Below are positions 8,181 to 15,959 of a stretch of DNA of 64,000 nucleotides, piece after piece. The stretch comes from Arundinibacter roseus (GTDB lineage Bacteria; Bacteroidota; Bacteroidia; Cytophagales; Spirosomataceae), in assembly GCF_004348825.1 (NCBI RefSeq), contig NZ_SMJU01000007.1, forward strand, positions 186,001-250,000. Direction: 5' to 3'. A program made the position numbers and the translations under genes. The notes under the pieces were generated by a model. The model was given only the letters and a program-made list of their open reading frames with translations. It did no database searches and was not told the DNA's origin. The first letter of the stretch is position 1, and each line of letters starts with the position of its first letter.

Positions 8181-9794
8181 TTAATAGATACCCTGACGCT
8201 GTGACTTAATGTAATCATCCTGTATAAATTCATCGTAAGTCATCAGTTTATCCAATGTACCTTTGGGACCGATTTCAATGATTCGGTTTGCAATTGTATG
8301 AATAAATTGATGATCGTGTGAATAAAACAGTAGATTTCCCTGAAAATCAATAAGACCATTATTTAAAGCAGTGATCGATTCCAGATCCAGGTGGTTGGTA
8401 GGGTCGTCCATTACGAGCGCATTCGAGCCGGAAAGCATCATTTTGGAAAGCATGCACCGCACCTTTTCACCTCCCGATAGTACACTTGCTTTCTTCAAAG
8501 ATTCTTCCCCACTAAACAACATTCGACCTAAAAATCCGCGAATAAAGCTCTCATCTTTTTCAACGGAATATTGTCTTAACCAATCCACGAGGTTGAGGTC
8601 TACGTCAAAAAACTCGGCGGGCTCTTTGGGAAAATAAGTGTTGGTTATAGTTACTCCCCAGGTAAAGCTTCCTGAATCAGGCTTCTGTTTTTCCATCAAA
8701 ATATCAAACAGCGTGCTGATTGCCTGCATGTTACGACCAACAAAGGCAATTTTTTCCTTTCGTGCTACTGTAAACGACAAATTCTTGAAAAGCACCGTTC
8801 CATCTTCGGCTGTTTTGGAAAGGTTCTCTACGCGCAAAATCTGATCACCGGGTTCGCGCTCAGGCTTGAAAGCGATGTACGGATATTTCCTTGACGAAGG
8901 CTTGATGTCATCAATCGTAATTTTTTCCAGCAACTTCTGTCGCGACGTCGCCTGCTTGGATTTTGATGCATTGGCGCTAAACCGACGAATAAAATCTTCC
9001 AGTTCTTTACGTTTATCTTCGGCCTTCTTGTTGGCATCCTGACGCTGTTTTTGAGCCAATTGACTCGATTCATACCAGAACCCGTAATTTCCGGTATAAA
9101 GCTGTACTTTACTGTAATCAATATCGACAATATGCGTTGTTACCTGATCAAGAAAGTGACGGTCGTGAGATACAACGATGACCGTATTCCGAAAATCTGC
9201 GAGGAAGTTTTCCAGCCACATCACCGTATCCACATCCAGGTTGTTGGTTGGCTCGTCGAGCAGCAGTACATCTGGATTTCCAAATAGCGCCTGGGCCAGC
9301 AATACCCGTACTTTGTCACTACCATTAAGATCCGACATCATAGTATAGTGCAGTTCTTCGGAAATAGAAAGGCCGCTTAGCAATTGAGCCGCCTCGGTTT
9401 CTGCCTCCCAACCGTTCAAATCGGCGAATTCGGCTTCAAGTTCAGCTGCTTTTTCACCATCAGCATCCGTAAAATCCTCTTTTTCATAAATCGCCTCGCG
9501 CTCTTTCATGATTTTGTACAAACGCGGGTGCCCCAGAATTACGGTATCCAGTACACTAAACTGATCAAACTCGTATTGATCCTGCTTCAAAACCGCCAAT
9601 CGTTCGCCGGGATTCATTGAGACCGTTCCGGTTTGGGGCTCAATTTCGCCTGACAATATTTTTAAAAAAGTTGATTTACCCGCACCATTTGCTCCAATAA
9701 CCCCGTAGCAGTGGCCCGGAACAAACTTTATATTTACTTCATCGAATAAAACCCGTTTTCCATACCGAAGCGATACGTTTTGAACAGTAATCAT
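8181..9794 (-). CDS. ABC-F family protein (YbiT-like) with degenerate second ATPase site
   Basis: A 537-residue soluble protein with two ABC cassettes joined by a charged linker and no membrane segments, as in ribosome-associated ABC-F translation factors. NBD1 has GANGAGKST and LLLDEPTNNLD, but its signature is LNGSDKVRV instead of LSGGxxxRV. NBD2 has LSGGEKVRC, but its Walker A region reads VGRNMQAISTL with no GK(S/T), and its Walker B acid is Asp (LVMDDPTNHLD). The closest known pattern is YbiT, which acts on the ribosome E-site. It is likely monocistronic, with a -7-like TAATTTTG just upstream. The second site probably does not hydrolyse ATP normally. Confidence 0.87.
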   Translation of the reverse strand: MITVQNVSLRYGKRVLFDEVNIKFVPGHCYGVIGANGAGKSTFLKILSGEIEPQTGTVSMNPGERLAVLKQDQYEFDQFSVLDTVILGHPRLYKIMKEREAIYEKEDFTDADGEKAAELEAEFADLNGWEAETEAAQLLSGLSISEELHYTMMSDLNGSDKVRVLLAQALFGNPDVLLLDEPTNNLDVDTVMWLENFLADFRNTVIVVSHDRHFLDQVTTHIVDIDYSKVQLYTGNYGFWYESSQLAQKQRQDANKKAEDKRKELEDFIRRFSANASKSKQATSRQKLLEKITIDDIKPSSRKYPYIAFKPEREPGDQILRVENLSKTAEDGTVLFKNLSFTVARKEKIAFVGRNMQAISTLFDILMEKQKPDSGSFTWGVTITNTYFPKEPAEFFDVDLNLVDWLRQYSVEKDESFIRGFLGRMLFSGEESLKKASVLSGGEKVRCMLSKMMLSGSNALVMDDPTNHLDLESITALNNGLIDFQGNLLFYSHDHQFIHTIANRIIEIGPKGTLDKLMTYDEFIQDDYIKSQRQGIY

Positions 9795-9826
9795 TATAAA
9801 TTAATATTTTTTTGTGATTGAAGCCG

Positions 9827-9834
9827 CAAAATTA
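9827..9834 (-). promoter_or_regulatory. Putative -7 element of the ABC-F gene
   Basis: On the minus strand TAATTTTGC matches TAnnTTTGC and lies about 33 bp before the start codon at 9794. No convincing -33 element is seen. Confidence 0.45.
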
Positions 9835-9908
9835 CAAAATTATGAGGGGATTCATAAGACTTTTTGAATACTTCTCCGTCCCAATTGATTAGTTAATTAT
9901 CTGTAAAT

Positions 9909-9945
9909 AAAGAAAAGGAGACCCGCTGAGAGTCTCCTTTTCTTT
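9909..9945 (-). terminator. Strong terminator after the beta-propeller gene
   Basis: A perfect 14-bp stem (AAAGAAAAGGAGAC paired with its complement) with a 9-nt loop, 22 bp after the stop of the beta-propeller gene. The A/T-rich outer stem allows function in both directions. Confidence 0.8.
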
Positions 9946-9967
9946 AAATTCTAGAACTTCTTTGGGA

Positions 9968-11239
9968 TCAATAAACAACCCGAAGCGTGTGACATCCGCC
10001 TTCCACGCTGATTTTACTTTCCTGACGTTTCAGAGTTGGGGCATCACCTTTGGCAACACTCCAAAACTCAATACCGCCGGTACGCAGTCCGAAATTCAGA
10101 TATTCATAAACCGCCACGGCGATATTGGAACCATCCTTATCGAATGCAACACTTTGGGGTAGTATACCGCTAAAAGGATAGTCTTCCACTTTGGTCAAAA
10201 CTCCATCGGCCGCCAATTTAAAGAGGCTCAAAGTACTGCCGGTTCCTGCGCCATCCTGTCCCCAGGGATTAGCACTTTTTCCGGCGTTTACTGTTACCAT
10301 CATTTTTCCATCGGGGCTAATTGCAAATGCACCTGGATTCAGACCAACCGGAGTTGTACTGTTTACTTTATGCTCCGCAGCGCCTTCCAGTGAAAACTCT
10401 ACTACATGTATATCGCCATTGGCCGTTGCTTTACCCAGTGAGCCTTTGGTATCAACTACAAAATAATACTTTCCGTCTTCTGAGAATGAACCAGAGGTAG
10501 GTGACTCTCCTACTTTGAATGGCTTGCCAACCATCTCGATATTTTTAAGCTTTCCGCCATCTCTGATGATTTTAAACAGCGCCAATTCCTTAGTTGCTTC
10601 CAGCGTTACGGCCAGATAATTGCCGGTTGGGTGCCAGGTCAAATCGATAATCCGGTTTGTACTGTCCAATGTTGACGGCAAATACAAGGCACGCGTTGGT
10701 TTACCCGAATCGTCCACTTCATAAAAAACCAATTCTTTACCAGGTACGCTAGTCGCAATCATCAGCTCATTTTTGTACACGTCAATTGCCGTTGGATTCT
10801 TTCCAACAGGAAACTGAAACTTTACTTTTGGATTTGCAAAGTTCACAATATCAATTACATACAAACGCTGTCCGTCAGGAAACTCTTTCATAACATCCGA
10901 AAATTCCTTAACGGTTTCAGCGGGAGAACTGCGGGTATCAAGCACGTAGGCCAACCCTCCCGTTTTGGGCACAGCCATGCTCTTGGAATTCGTTAAGGTC
11001 GAATTTGGTACTACGATTTCTCCAATACTCGCTCCACGCGCAATCGGAAATTTCACCGAAGTAAGCTTGTCTTTTACGCTGTTGTCACGTAGAAGTTTCC
11101 CGTCAACCAGGGCAGATGCCGCCATATCAGCGTCCGAAATGGCTACTAAGCCGCGGGCATTGAAGGTGACCTGACTGTGTGCAACTTCGGGTAAAACTCC
11201 CATTACCGCTAAGCCGGCAAACATTACTAGTTTTTTCAT
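9968..11239 (-). CDS. Exported YncE/lactonase-like beta-propeller protein
   Basis: A 423-residue protein with a cleavable signal peptide (MKKLVMFAGLAVMGVL...AHSQ) and repeated blade segments such as NPTAIDVYKNELMIA, GNYLAVTLEATKELALF and NPGAFAISPDGKMMVTV. These are typical of seven-bladed 6-phosphogluconolactonase- or YncE-like propellers. It is probably periplasmic or extracellular. The family includes enzymes and binding proteins, and no catalytic residues can be assigned, so the function is open. The neighbours give no pathway. It is bounded downstream by a strong terminator and is probably monocistronic. Confidence 0.75.
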   Translation of the reverse strand: MKKLVMFAGLAVMGVLPEVAHSQVTFNARGLVAISDADMAASALVDGKLLRDNSVKDKLTSVKFPIARGASIGEIVVPNSTLTNSKSMAVPKTGGLAYVLDTRSSPAETVKEFSDVMKEFPDGQRLYVIDIVNFANPKVKFQFPVGKNPTAIDVYKNELMIATSVPGKELVFYEVDDSGKPTRALYLPSTLDSTNRIIDLTWHPTGNYLAVTLEATKELALFKIIRDGGKLKNIEMVGKPFKVGESPTSGSFSEDGKYYFVVDTKGSLGKATANGDIHVVEFSLEGAAEHKVNSTTPVGLNPGAFAISPDGKMMVTVNAGKSANPWGQDGAGTGSTLSLFKLAADGVLTKVEDYPFSGILPQSVAFDKDGSNIAVAVYEYLNFGLRTGGIEFWSVAKGDAPTLKRQESKISVEGGCHTLRVVY

Positions 11240-11597
11240 TCTTGTGAAAAAGGTTTTAGTGATTAATGGTACTTACAATAAAAAGTGCTTTTAGTATTCT
11301 ACTCAAAAGAAACCTTGTGACCGTTGAGATGGTCACAAGGCTACGAGTACAATTTGCAATCTACTAAAAAATAATGTCACTGCCAAGTTTATATACGCAT
11401 ATAAGCGATATTACAGCTTTATTTATCCCTAAAATTTACACGTTCAAAACTCCATCTTTGTATCTTTCTTTAAAGGAAAAAATCTATGCGTGTAGTATTT
11501 CTTTTCTTTACTTCTTGTGTTTCAGGCGTTAAAATCAAAAATACCCTGACGGTTTTCACCATCAGGGTATCAAATACTTTCGGACTACAATAAAAAA
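11240..11597. other. Intergenic region with an internal hairpin and a tiny ORF
   Basis: The region holds a perfect 10-bp hairpin CCTTGTGACC/GGTCACAAGG (11313-11340), followed on the minus strand by a T-rich stretch. It also holds the rpsT terminator and a 35-codon plus-strand ORF (11486-11593, MRVVFLFFTS...) preceded by AAAGGA. That ORF reads through the terminator stem and has no recognisable similarity. It may be chance. Confidence 0.4.
11541..11570 (-). terminator. Terminator after rpsT
   Basis: ATACCCTGA-c-GG, loop TTTTCA, CC-a-TCAGGGTAT forms an 11-bp stem with one internal mismatch. It lies 27 bp beyond the rpsT stop codon. Confidence 0.65.
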
Positions 11598-11858
11598 TTA
11601 AGCTACTGCAAGTTTGTTCACAAACTTAGCCAACTTAGATTTTTGGTTAGCCGCTTTATTTTTATGGATTACATTTTTCTTGGCCAAACGATCCAACATA
11701 GAGGAAACCGTTTTGTAAACTTCCAAAGCCACACCGTGTTCGGTAGTAGCACGCAATTTCTTTACGTACGAACGAGTCGTTTTGTGTTGGTAGCGATTTC
11801 TCAAACGCTTCGTTTCGTTGGCACGAATTCTTTTTAGAGCTGATTTATGATTTGCCAT
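11598..11858 (-). CDS. rpsT: 30S ribosomal protein S20
   Basis: An 86-residue basic, helical protein starting [21 protein letters not shown], the classic S20 N-terminus, with the usual length. It binds 16S rRNA in the body of the small subunit early in assembly. It is monocistronic here, with a well-formed promoter upstream and a hairpin terminator downstream. Confidence 0.97.
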   Translation of the reverse strand: MANHKSALKRIRANETKRLRNRYQHKTTRSYVKKLRATTEHGVALEVYKTVSSMLDRLAKKNVIHKNKAANQKSKLAKFVNKLAVA

Positions 11859-11896
11859 TTCTTAATGATGATGTTTTCTGTTCCTGAAAAGGTCTG

Positions 11897-11928
11897 CAAA
11901 GGTAGTAAATTTAACCAATACAGACAAA
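11897..11928 (-). promoter_or_regulatory. Bacteroidota-type promoter of rpsT
   Basis: On the minus strand TTTG (11925-11928) is separated by 20 bp from TACCTTTG (11897-11904), close to the consensus TTTG-N19-TAnnTTTG. The rpsT ATG is about 38 bp further on. This is the best-matching promoter in the window and supports the phylum assignment. Confidence 0.7.
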
Positions 11929-11984
11929 CTTATCGTTTATAATTTTGGCAATAAGCCATTTCCAACCCATTTAATTGGAGTTCT

Positions 11985-12782
11985 TTACACTTTCTGTTTA
12001 TTGGAATTGAGATATTCAGAAAGTCTGAGTTCCAGTTCCGATGCCGGAATATTACTAAACAACTCGCCTTCAATAGCAAGTGAAATTCTCCCTGTTTGCT
12101 CAGAAATCACGATTACTGCCGCATCTGTTGTTTCACTCATGCCAATCGCAGCCCGATGTCTGAAACCAATTGTGGATGGAACATCGGCTCCGTCGGCCAC
12201 TGGTAAAATGCAACGGGAAGCGGCGATTCGTCCTTCTGAAATAATGACTGCCCCATCGTGCAAAGCACTGTATTGATTAAACAGCGAAACCAGCAATGGT
12301 TTGGATATAACAGCGTCAAGTGCTTCTCCGGTCTGTGTGTATTTTTCCAGATCATCCGTTTTTTTGATGACAAGTAAAGCACCATTGAAATCCGAAGCAA
12401 TGGATCGGGCAGCATCCACGATGATTTTTAAGTTGGAATAATCAAATTTTGGAGCGGTGGTACCTAAAAAAGAATTCAGAAATCGACTATTTGTAAATGC
12501 AGTTGACTTTCCTATTATTAGTAGAAATCGCCTGATTTCCTGTTGAAATATCACAATGAGCGCAATAGCACCTACACCCATAAAATATTGCAGGATAGCC
12601 GTGAGCAGTTCGAGTCCTAACCCCTTCACTATCAGATAAAAAACATACACAAAGAGGTAACCCAGGAAAACCCGGATTGCAATGCTGCCTTTGACCAGAT
12701 AGTACACCTGATAAAGCAAAACCGCCACCAGGATAATGTCAAGAAAGTCGGTCCAGTCAAAGGTCAAAAATCCTAGTCGCAT
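11985..12782 (-). CDS. cdaA: Diadenylate cyclase CdaA
   Basis: A 265-residue membrane enzyme making cyclic di-AMP from two ATP. Three N-terminal hydrophobic helices (about residues 10-85) are followed by the DAC domain with its two catalytic signatures LHDGAVII and GFRHRAAIG. Its length is that of CdaA rather than DisA or CdaS. It lies 37 bp downstream of folP on the same strand. In Firmicutes cdaA is coupled to cdaR-glmM; here no cdaR or glmM is present, and the folP linkage is the Bacteroidota arrangement. Cyclic di-AMP usually controls potassium and osmolyte transport and wall homeostasis. Confidence 0.93.
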   Translation of the reverse strand: MRLGFLTFDWTDFLDIILVAVLLYQVYYLVKGSIAIRVFLGYLFVYVFYLIVKGLGLELLTAILQYFMGVGAIALIVIFQQEIRRFLLIIGKSTAFTNSRFLNSFLGTTAPKFDYSNLKIIVDAARSIASDFNGALLVIKKTDDLEKYTQTGEALDAVISKPLLVSLFNQYSALHDGAVIISEGRIAASRCILPVADGADVPSTIGFRHRAAIGMSETTDAAVIVISEQTGRISLAIEGELFSNIPASELELRLSEYLNSNKQKV

Positions 12783-12819
12783 AGTAAATCATTAATTTGG
12801 GCACGAATTTACCATTTTT

Positions 12820-13677
12820 CTAATTTACCTGTTGCGTCAACTCCCAAAGTTTAACAGTTTGGCATGCTTCCTTTACATCGTGTACTCGAAGGATAGTAGC
12901 ACCATTTTCCAGCGCAATGGTATTCAGCACAGTGGTGCCATTCAAGGCCTCGTCGGCGGTAATTTGAAGACTTTTCCAAATCATTGACTTGCGCGAAACA
13001 CCTGCCAAAATCGGGACATTAAATTGCTTGAACTGATTCAAATTGCCCAGCAATTCAAAATTTTGTTCTACGGTTTTTGCGAATCCAAATCCGGGATCAA
13101 TCAGTATGTCAGCTACTCCCTTGGCACGAAGTTGGACTAGTTTTTTGGCCAATTCTGCCATGATTTCCTGAATCAAATAGTCATAAGTAGCCAGTTGATT
13201 CATCGTTTTGGGAGTTCCGCGCATGTGCATCAGTACATATGGCACACCCAGGTCGGCTACGGTGTCAAACATTTCTTCATCCAAATTTCCACCCGAAACA
13301 TCATTAATAATTCCTGCACCGGCACTAATCGCCAATCGCGCAACTTTCGCCCGAAAGGTATCTATTGAAAGAATTACTCCGGGAAAGGCATTTTTCAATT
13401 TTTCGACTACCGCCAGGACACGATCTGTTTCTTCCTGAACTGATACGAAGTCGGCATTTGGGCGTGTAGAGTACCCGCCAATGTCAAGTATCGTCGCTCC
13501 TTCTTCCAGCATTTGGCCTGCTTTTTGAACATAACTTCCAGAATCCGCTTCAAAACGGCTTCCTGTAAAAAAGGAGTCAGGCGTTAGGTTCAATATTCCC
13601 ATGACTTTTGGCCGCTGCACGTCAAGCAAACGACCACCCACATTGAGCGTTTTTTTAGTATCTTGCGACCTTTTCAT
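12820..13677 (-). CDS. folP: Dihydropteroate synthase
   Basis: A 285-residue TIM-barrel enzyme condensing p-aminobenzoate with hydroxymethyl-dihydropterin diphosphate in folate synthesis. The signatures MGILNLTPDSFFTG and ILDIGGYSTRP are near the N-terminus, and GFGFAKTVEQN and GVSRKSMI follow. An upstream in-frame ATG at 13824 would add 49 residues without family similarity and would overlap the divergent DUF1599 gene. The ATG at 13675-13677 is therefore chosen. It forms an operon with cdaA. It is the target family of sulfonamides. Confidence 0.93.
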   Translation of the reverse strand: MKRSQDTKKTLNVGGRLLDVQRPKVMGILNLTPDSFFTGSRFEADSGSYVQKAGQMLEEGATILDIGGYSTRPNADFVSVQEETDRVLAVVEKLKNAFPGVILSIDTFRAKVARLAISAGAGIINDVSGGNLDEEMFDTVADLGVPYVLMHMRGTPKTMNQLATYDYLIQEIMAELAKKLVQLRAKGVADILIDPGFGFAKTVEQNFELLGNLNQFKQFNVPILAGVSRKSMIWKSLQITADEALNGTTVLNTIALENGATILRVHDVKEACQTVKLWELTQQVN

Positions 13678-13712
13678 TTTCTTTGGTATAGTACAAAAAA
13701 CCGAAATTAGTA

Positions 13713-14258
13713 GTGAAATCAACCGAGACGGAATATCAGGAAATAATTCAACATTGTCAGGAACTTTTTTCCAGAAAAAACCGGGATTACGGCACTTCCT
13801 GGCGCATTTTGAGGCTTCCCTCACTGACTGATCAAATCTTCATTAAGGCTCAGCGAATCCGTACAATTCAGGATAAAGGTACTCAAAAAGTACAGGATGG
13901 CATGACCGACGAATTTGTCGGAATTATCAATTATTCGGTCATGGCACTTATCCAAATTGCTCTAGAAAATACAAATCAAAGTATTGAAAATGACCAATTG
14001 ACACAACTATACGAAGATCAGATTGCAGAGGTAAAAACGCTGCTTTTCAATAAAAATCATGACTACGGTGAAGCGTGGCGGGATATGCGTGTAAGCTCAA
14101 TGACCGACATTATTCTGATGAAGCTACTGAGAATTAAGCAGATAGAAGATAACGAAGGTTTTACACTCGTTTCGGAAGGTGTAAAGGCCGGTTACCAGGA
14201 CATTATTAACTATGCAGTTTTCTGCCTCATAAAATCCAATGGTTTGCAAACCAATTAA
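13713..14258 (+). CDS. DUF1599 family protein with internal duplication
   Basis: A 181-residue protein containing two copies of one unit: FSRKNRDYGTSWRILRLPSLTD...KAQRIRTIQD in the first half and FNKNHDYGEAWRDMRVSSMTD...KLLRIKQIED in the second. This is the DUF1599 (nucleotide-modification-associated) family, whose biochemical role is not established. The start is GTG at 13713, 35 bp from the divergent folP start. It is followed 18 bp later by the DoxX-type gene, so the two are probably one operon. The conserved D, Y, W, R and TD positions in each repeat suggest a ligand-binding pocket. Confidence 0.85.
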   Translation: MKSTETEYQEIIQHCQELFSRKNRDYGTSWRILRLPSLTDQIFIKAQRIRTIQDKGTQKVQDGMTDEFVGIINYSVMALIQIALENTNQSIENDQLTQLYEDQIAEVKTLLFNKNHDYGEAWRDMRVSSMTDIILMKLLRIKQIEDNEGFTLVSEGVKAGYQDIINYAVFCLIKSNGLQTN

Positions 14259-14276
14259 TCCAATTTTTCCCTATCC

Positions 14277-15371
14277 ATGAAACTAGCAGCCCAAATTGCA
14301 AAAGTCGTCGTTGGCGTTATTTTTATTTTTTCAGGTCTAATTAAGCTCAACGATCCGGTTGGAACCGAAATCAAACTAGAAGAATATTTTGAGGTATTTG
14401 CGCAGGATTTGCCAGCCCTACATGATTTATTCATGGCCCTTATTCCGCTCTCGCTGTACCTTTCGGTAATTCTGTGTACAGCAGAGGTTGTACTTGGTAT
14501 TGCGTTGCTTTTGGGGTACAAACCCAAAACTACCTCGTGGCTGTTGCTTGGAATTATTCTGTTTTTTACATTCCTAACGTTCTATTCAGCTTACTTTAAT
14601 AAAGTTACCGATTGTGGATGTTTTGGAGATGCCATCAAGTTAAAACCCTGGACATCATTTGGGAAAGATATATTTCTTCTTATCCTGATTTTGCTGATTC
14701 TCTACAAACGAAAGGAATTCACAGCCCAAACCACCGGTATGCTAGTGGCGCTTGCAACGGTTGTTTCGCTGGGAATAGCTTTTTATGCCATTCGTCATTT
14801 ACCAATTCTTGATCTTTTACCTTACCGGGAAGGAGCAAGTATCCCGGATCAAATGCAGCCTTCGGAGCCGATTCGTTATTCCTATATTTTTGAAAAAGAG
14901 GGAAAAGAGGTTCAGTTCGAGAGCTTCCCAACAGATACTACCTTGAAATTCAAGGAAATGATTATTCTTAATGAAGAAGCAAAACCTAAAATTACGGATT
15001 ATCGCACCTGGAATGATGAAGGCGATTTTACACAGGAATCATTTAAAGGGAGTAAGCTTTTCGTTATTGTAAAGAATTTGAAAGACATCAATACGGCGGC
15101 TCTGCCGGAAATTCGACAACTCCTTACGGATCTGAAAGGTAGTGCGGTTGAAACATTGATTCTTACCTCTGCAAGCGGAGAAGAAATTGAAAAATTCAGG
15201 ACAGAACAGCAGCTAAAAATCCCCTTCTATTACGCAGATGCAACCGTTCTGAAAACTATTTCAAGATCAAATCCCGGTATTTGGCTTCTCAAAGAAGGCG
15301 TAGTTAAAGGCAAATGGCATTTTAATGATACTCCTAAGGCAAAGGAAGTGCTTGAAAAGCTGTCACGTTAA
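14277..15371 (+). CDS. BT_3928-type membrane protein (DoxX/MauE N-terminus, thioredoxin-like C-terminus)
   Basis: A 364-residue protein. The first 170 residues have four or five membrane helices with DoxX/MauE features (FSGLIKLNDPVGTEIKL near residue 20, and VTDCGCFGDAIKLKPW near 115). A periplasmic tail of about 190 residues looks thioredoxin-like (LFVIVKNLKD, ETLILTSASGEEIEKF) but has no CxxC. It probably handles disulfide or quinone-linked redox chemistry at the membrane. The pairing with DUF1599 and folP/cdaA is conserved in Bacteroidota, but the function is unproved. Confidence 0.8.
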   Translation: MKLAAQIAKVVVGVIFIFSGLIKLNDPVGTEIKLEEYFEVFAQDLPALHDLFMALIPLSLYLSVILCTAEVVLGIALLLGYKPKTTSWLLLGIILFFTFLTFYSAYFNKVTDCGCFGDAIKLKPWTSFGKDIFLLILILLILYKRKEFTAQTTGMLVALATVVSLGIAFYAIRHLPILDLLPYREGASIPDQMQPSEPIRYSYIFEKEGKEVQFESFPTDTTLKFKEMIILNEEAKPKITDYRTWNDEGDFTQESFKGSKLFVIVKNLKDINTAALPEIRQLLTDLKGSAVETLILTSASGEEIEKFRTEQQLKIPFYYADATVLKTISRSNPGIWLLKEGVVKGKWHFNDTPKAKEVLEKLSR

Positions 15372-15395
15372 ACTCCAAGTAGCGTTTATTCAGGT

Positions 15396-15899
15396 ATGAA
15401 GAATATTTTTTTGGTAGGAATGCCTTCCTCCGGTAAATCTACGCTTGGTAAAAAACTAGCACGTAGGTTGGGCTATCGTTTCGTGGATTTAGATAAACTC
15501 ATCGAAAAAGATCAGGAAAAAACGATTCCGGAAATATTCAGGGAACACGGAGAACCCTATTTTAGAGACGTTGAAAAGAAGATACTTTATGATACAAAGC
15601 CTAATCATTGGCTTGTAGTGGCTACGGGCGGTGGTGCTCCCTGTTTTTTTGACAATATGGAGTTTATTAAAGCCAATGGAGTGAGTGTATTTTTAAACAT
15701 TCCTCCTGCCGAACTCGTCGAACGTATCGGAAAGCATGGAAAAGACGACCGGCCCTTATTGTCAGGAGTAGCGGAACTTGAAAAAGAGCTTACCGCACGT
15801 CTTCATGTTCGTCTACCTTATTATTCTCAGGCTGAATTTACAATTTCGGGCCGAACTACCGTTCAACAATTGGTAGATTTGGTAAGCCCCTGCTTATAA
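15396..15899 (+). CDS. aroK: Shikimate kinase
   Basis: A 167-residue P-loop kinase with GMPSSGKSTLG (residues 8-18), the shikimate-binding DLDKLIEKD, the ATGGGA glycine triplet and a lid region with KDDRPLL. It phosphorylates shikimate at the 3-hydroxyl in aromatic amino-acid synthesis. It lies 24 bp after the DoxX-type gene, so probably in the same transcript, and ends in a strong terminator. Confidence 0.93.
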   Translation: MKNIFLVGMPSSGKSTLGKKLARRLGYRFVDLDKLIEKDQEKTIPEIFREHGEPYFRDVEKKILYDTKPNHWLVVATGGGAPCFFDNMEFIKANGVSVFLNIPPAELVERIGKHGKDDRPLLSGVAELEKELTARLHVRLPYYSQAEFTISGRTTVQQLVDLVSPCL

Positions 15900-15904
15900 A
15901 AATA

Positions 15905-15938
15905 GCGAAGATGCATCTGCTCATCTTCGCCATTTTTT
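15905..15938 (+). terminator. Terminator after aroK
   Basis: GCGAAGATG/CATCTTCGC forms a 9-bp perfect stem with an 8-nt loop, followed by CATTTTTT. It closes the DUF1599-DoxX-aroK transcript and faces the convergent outer-membrane protein gene. Confidence 0.8.
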
Positions 15939-15959
15939 GTTATTAACCTTCGCGCTTTC

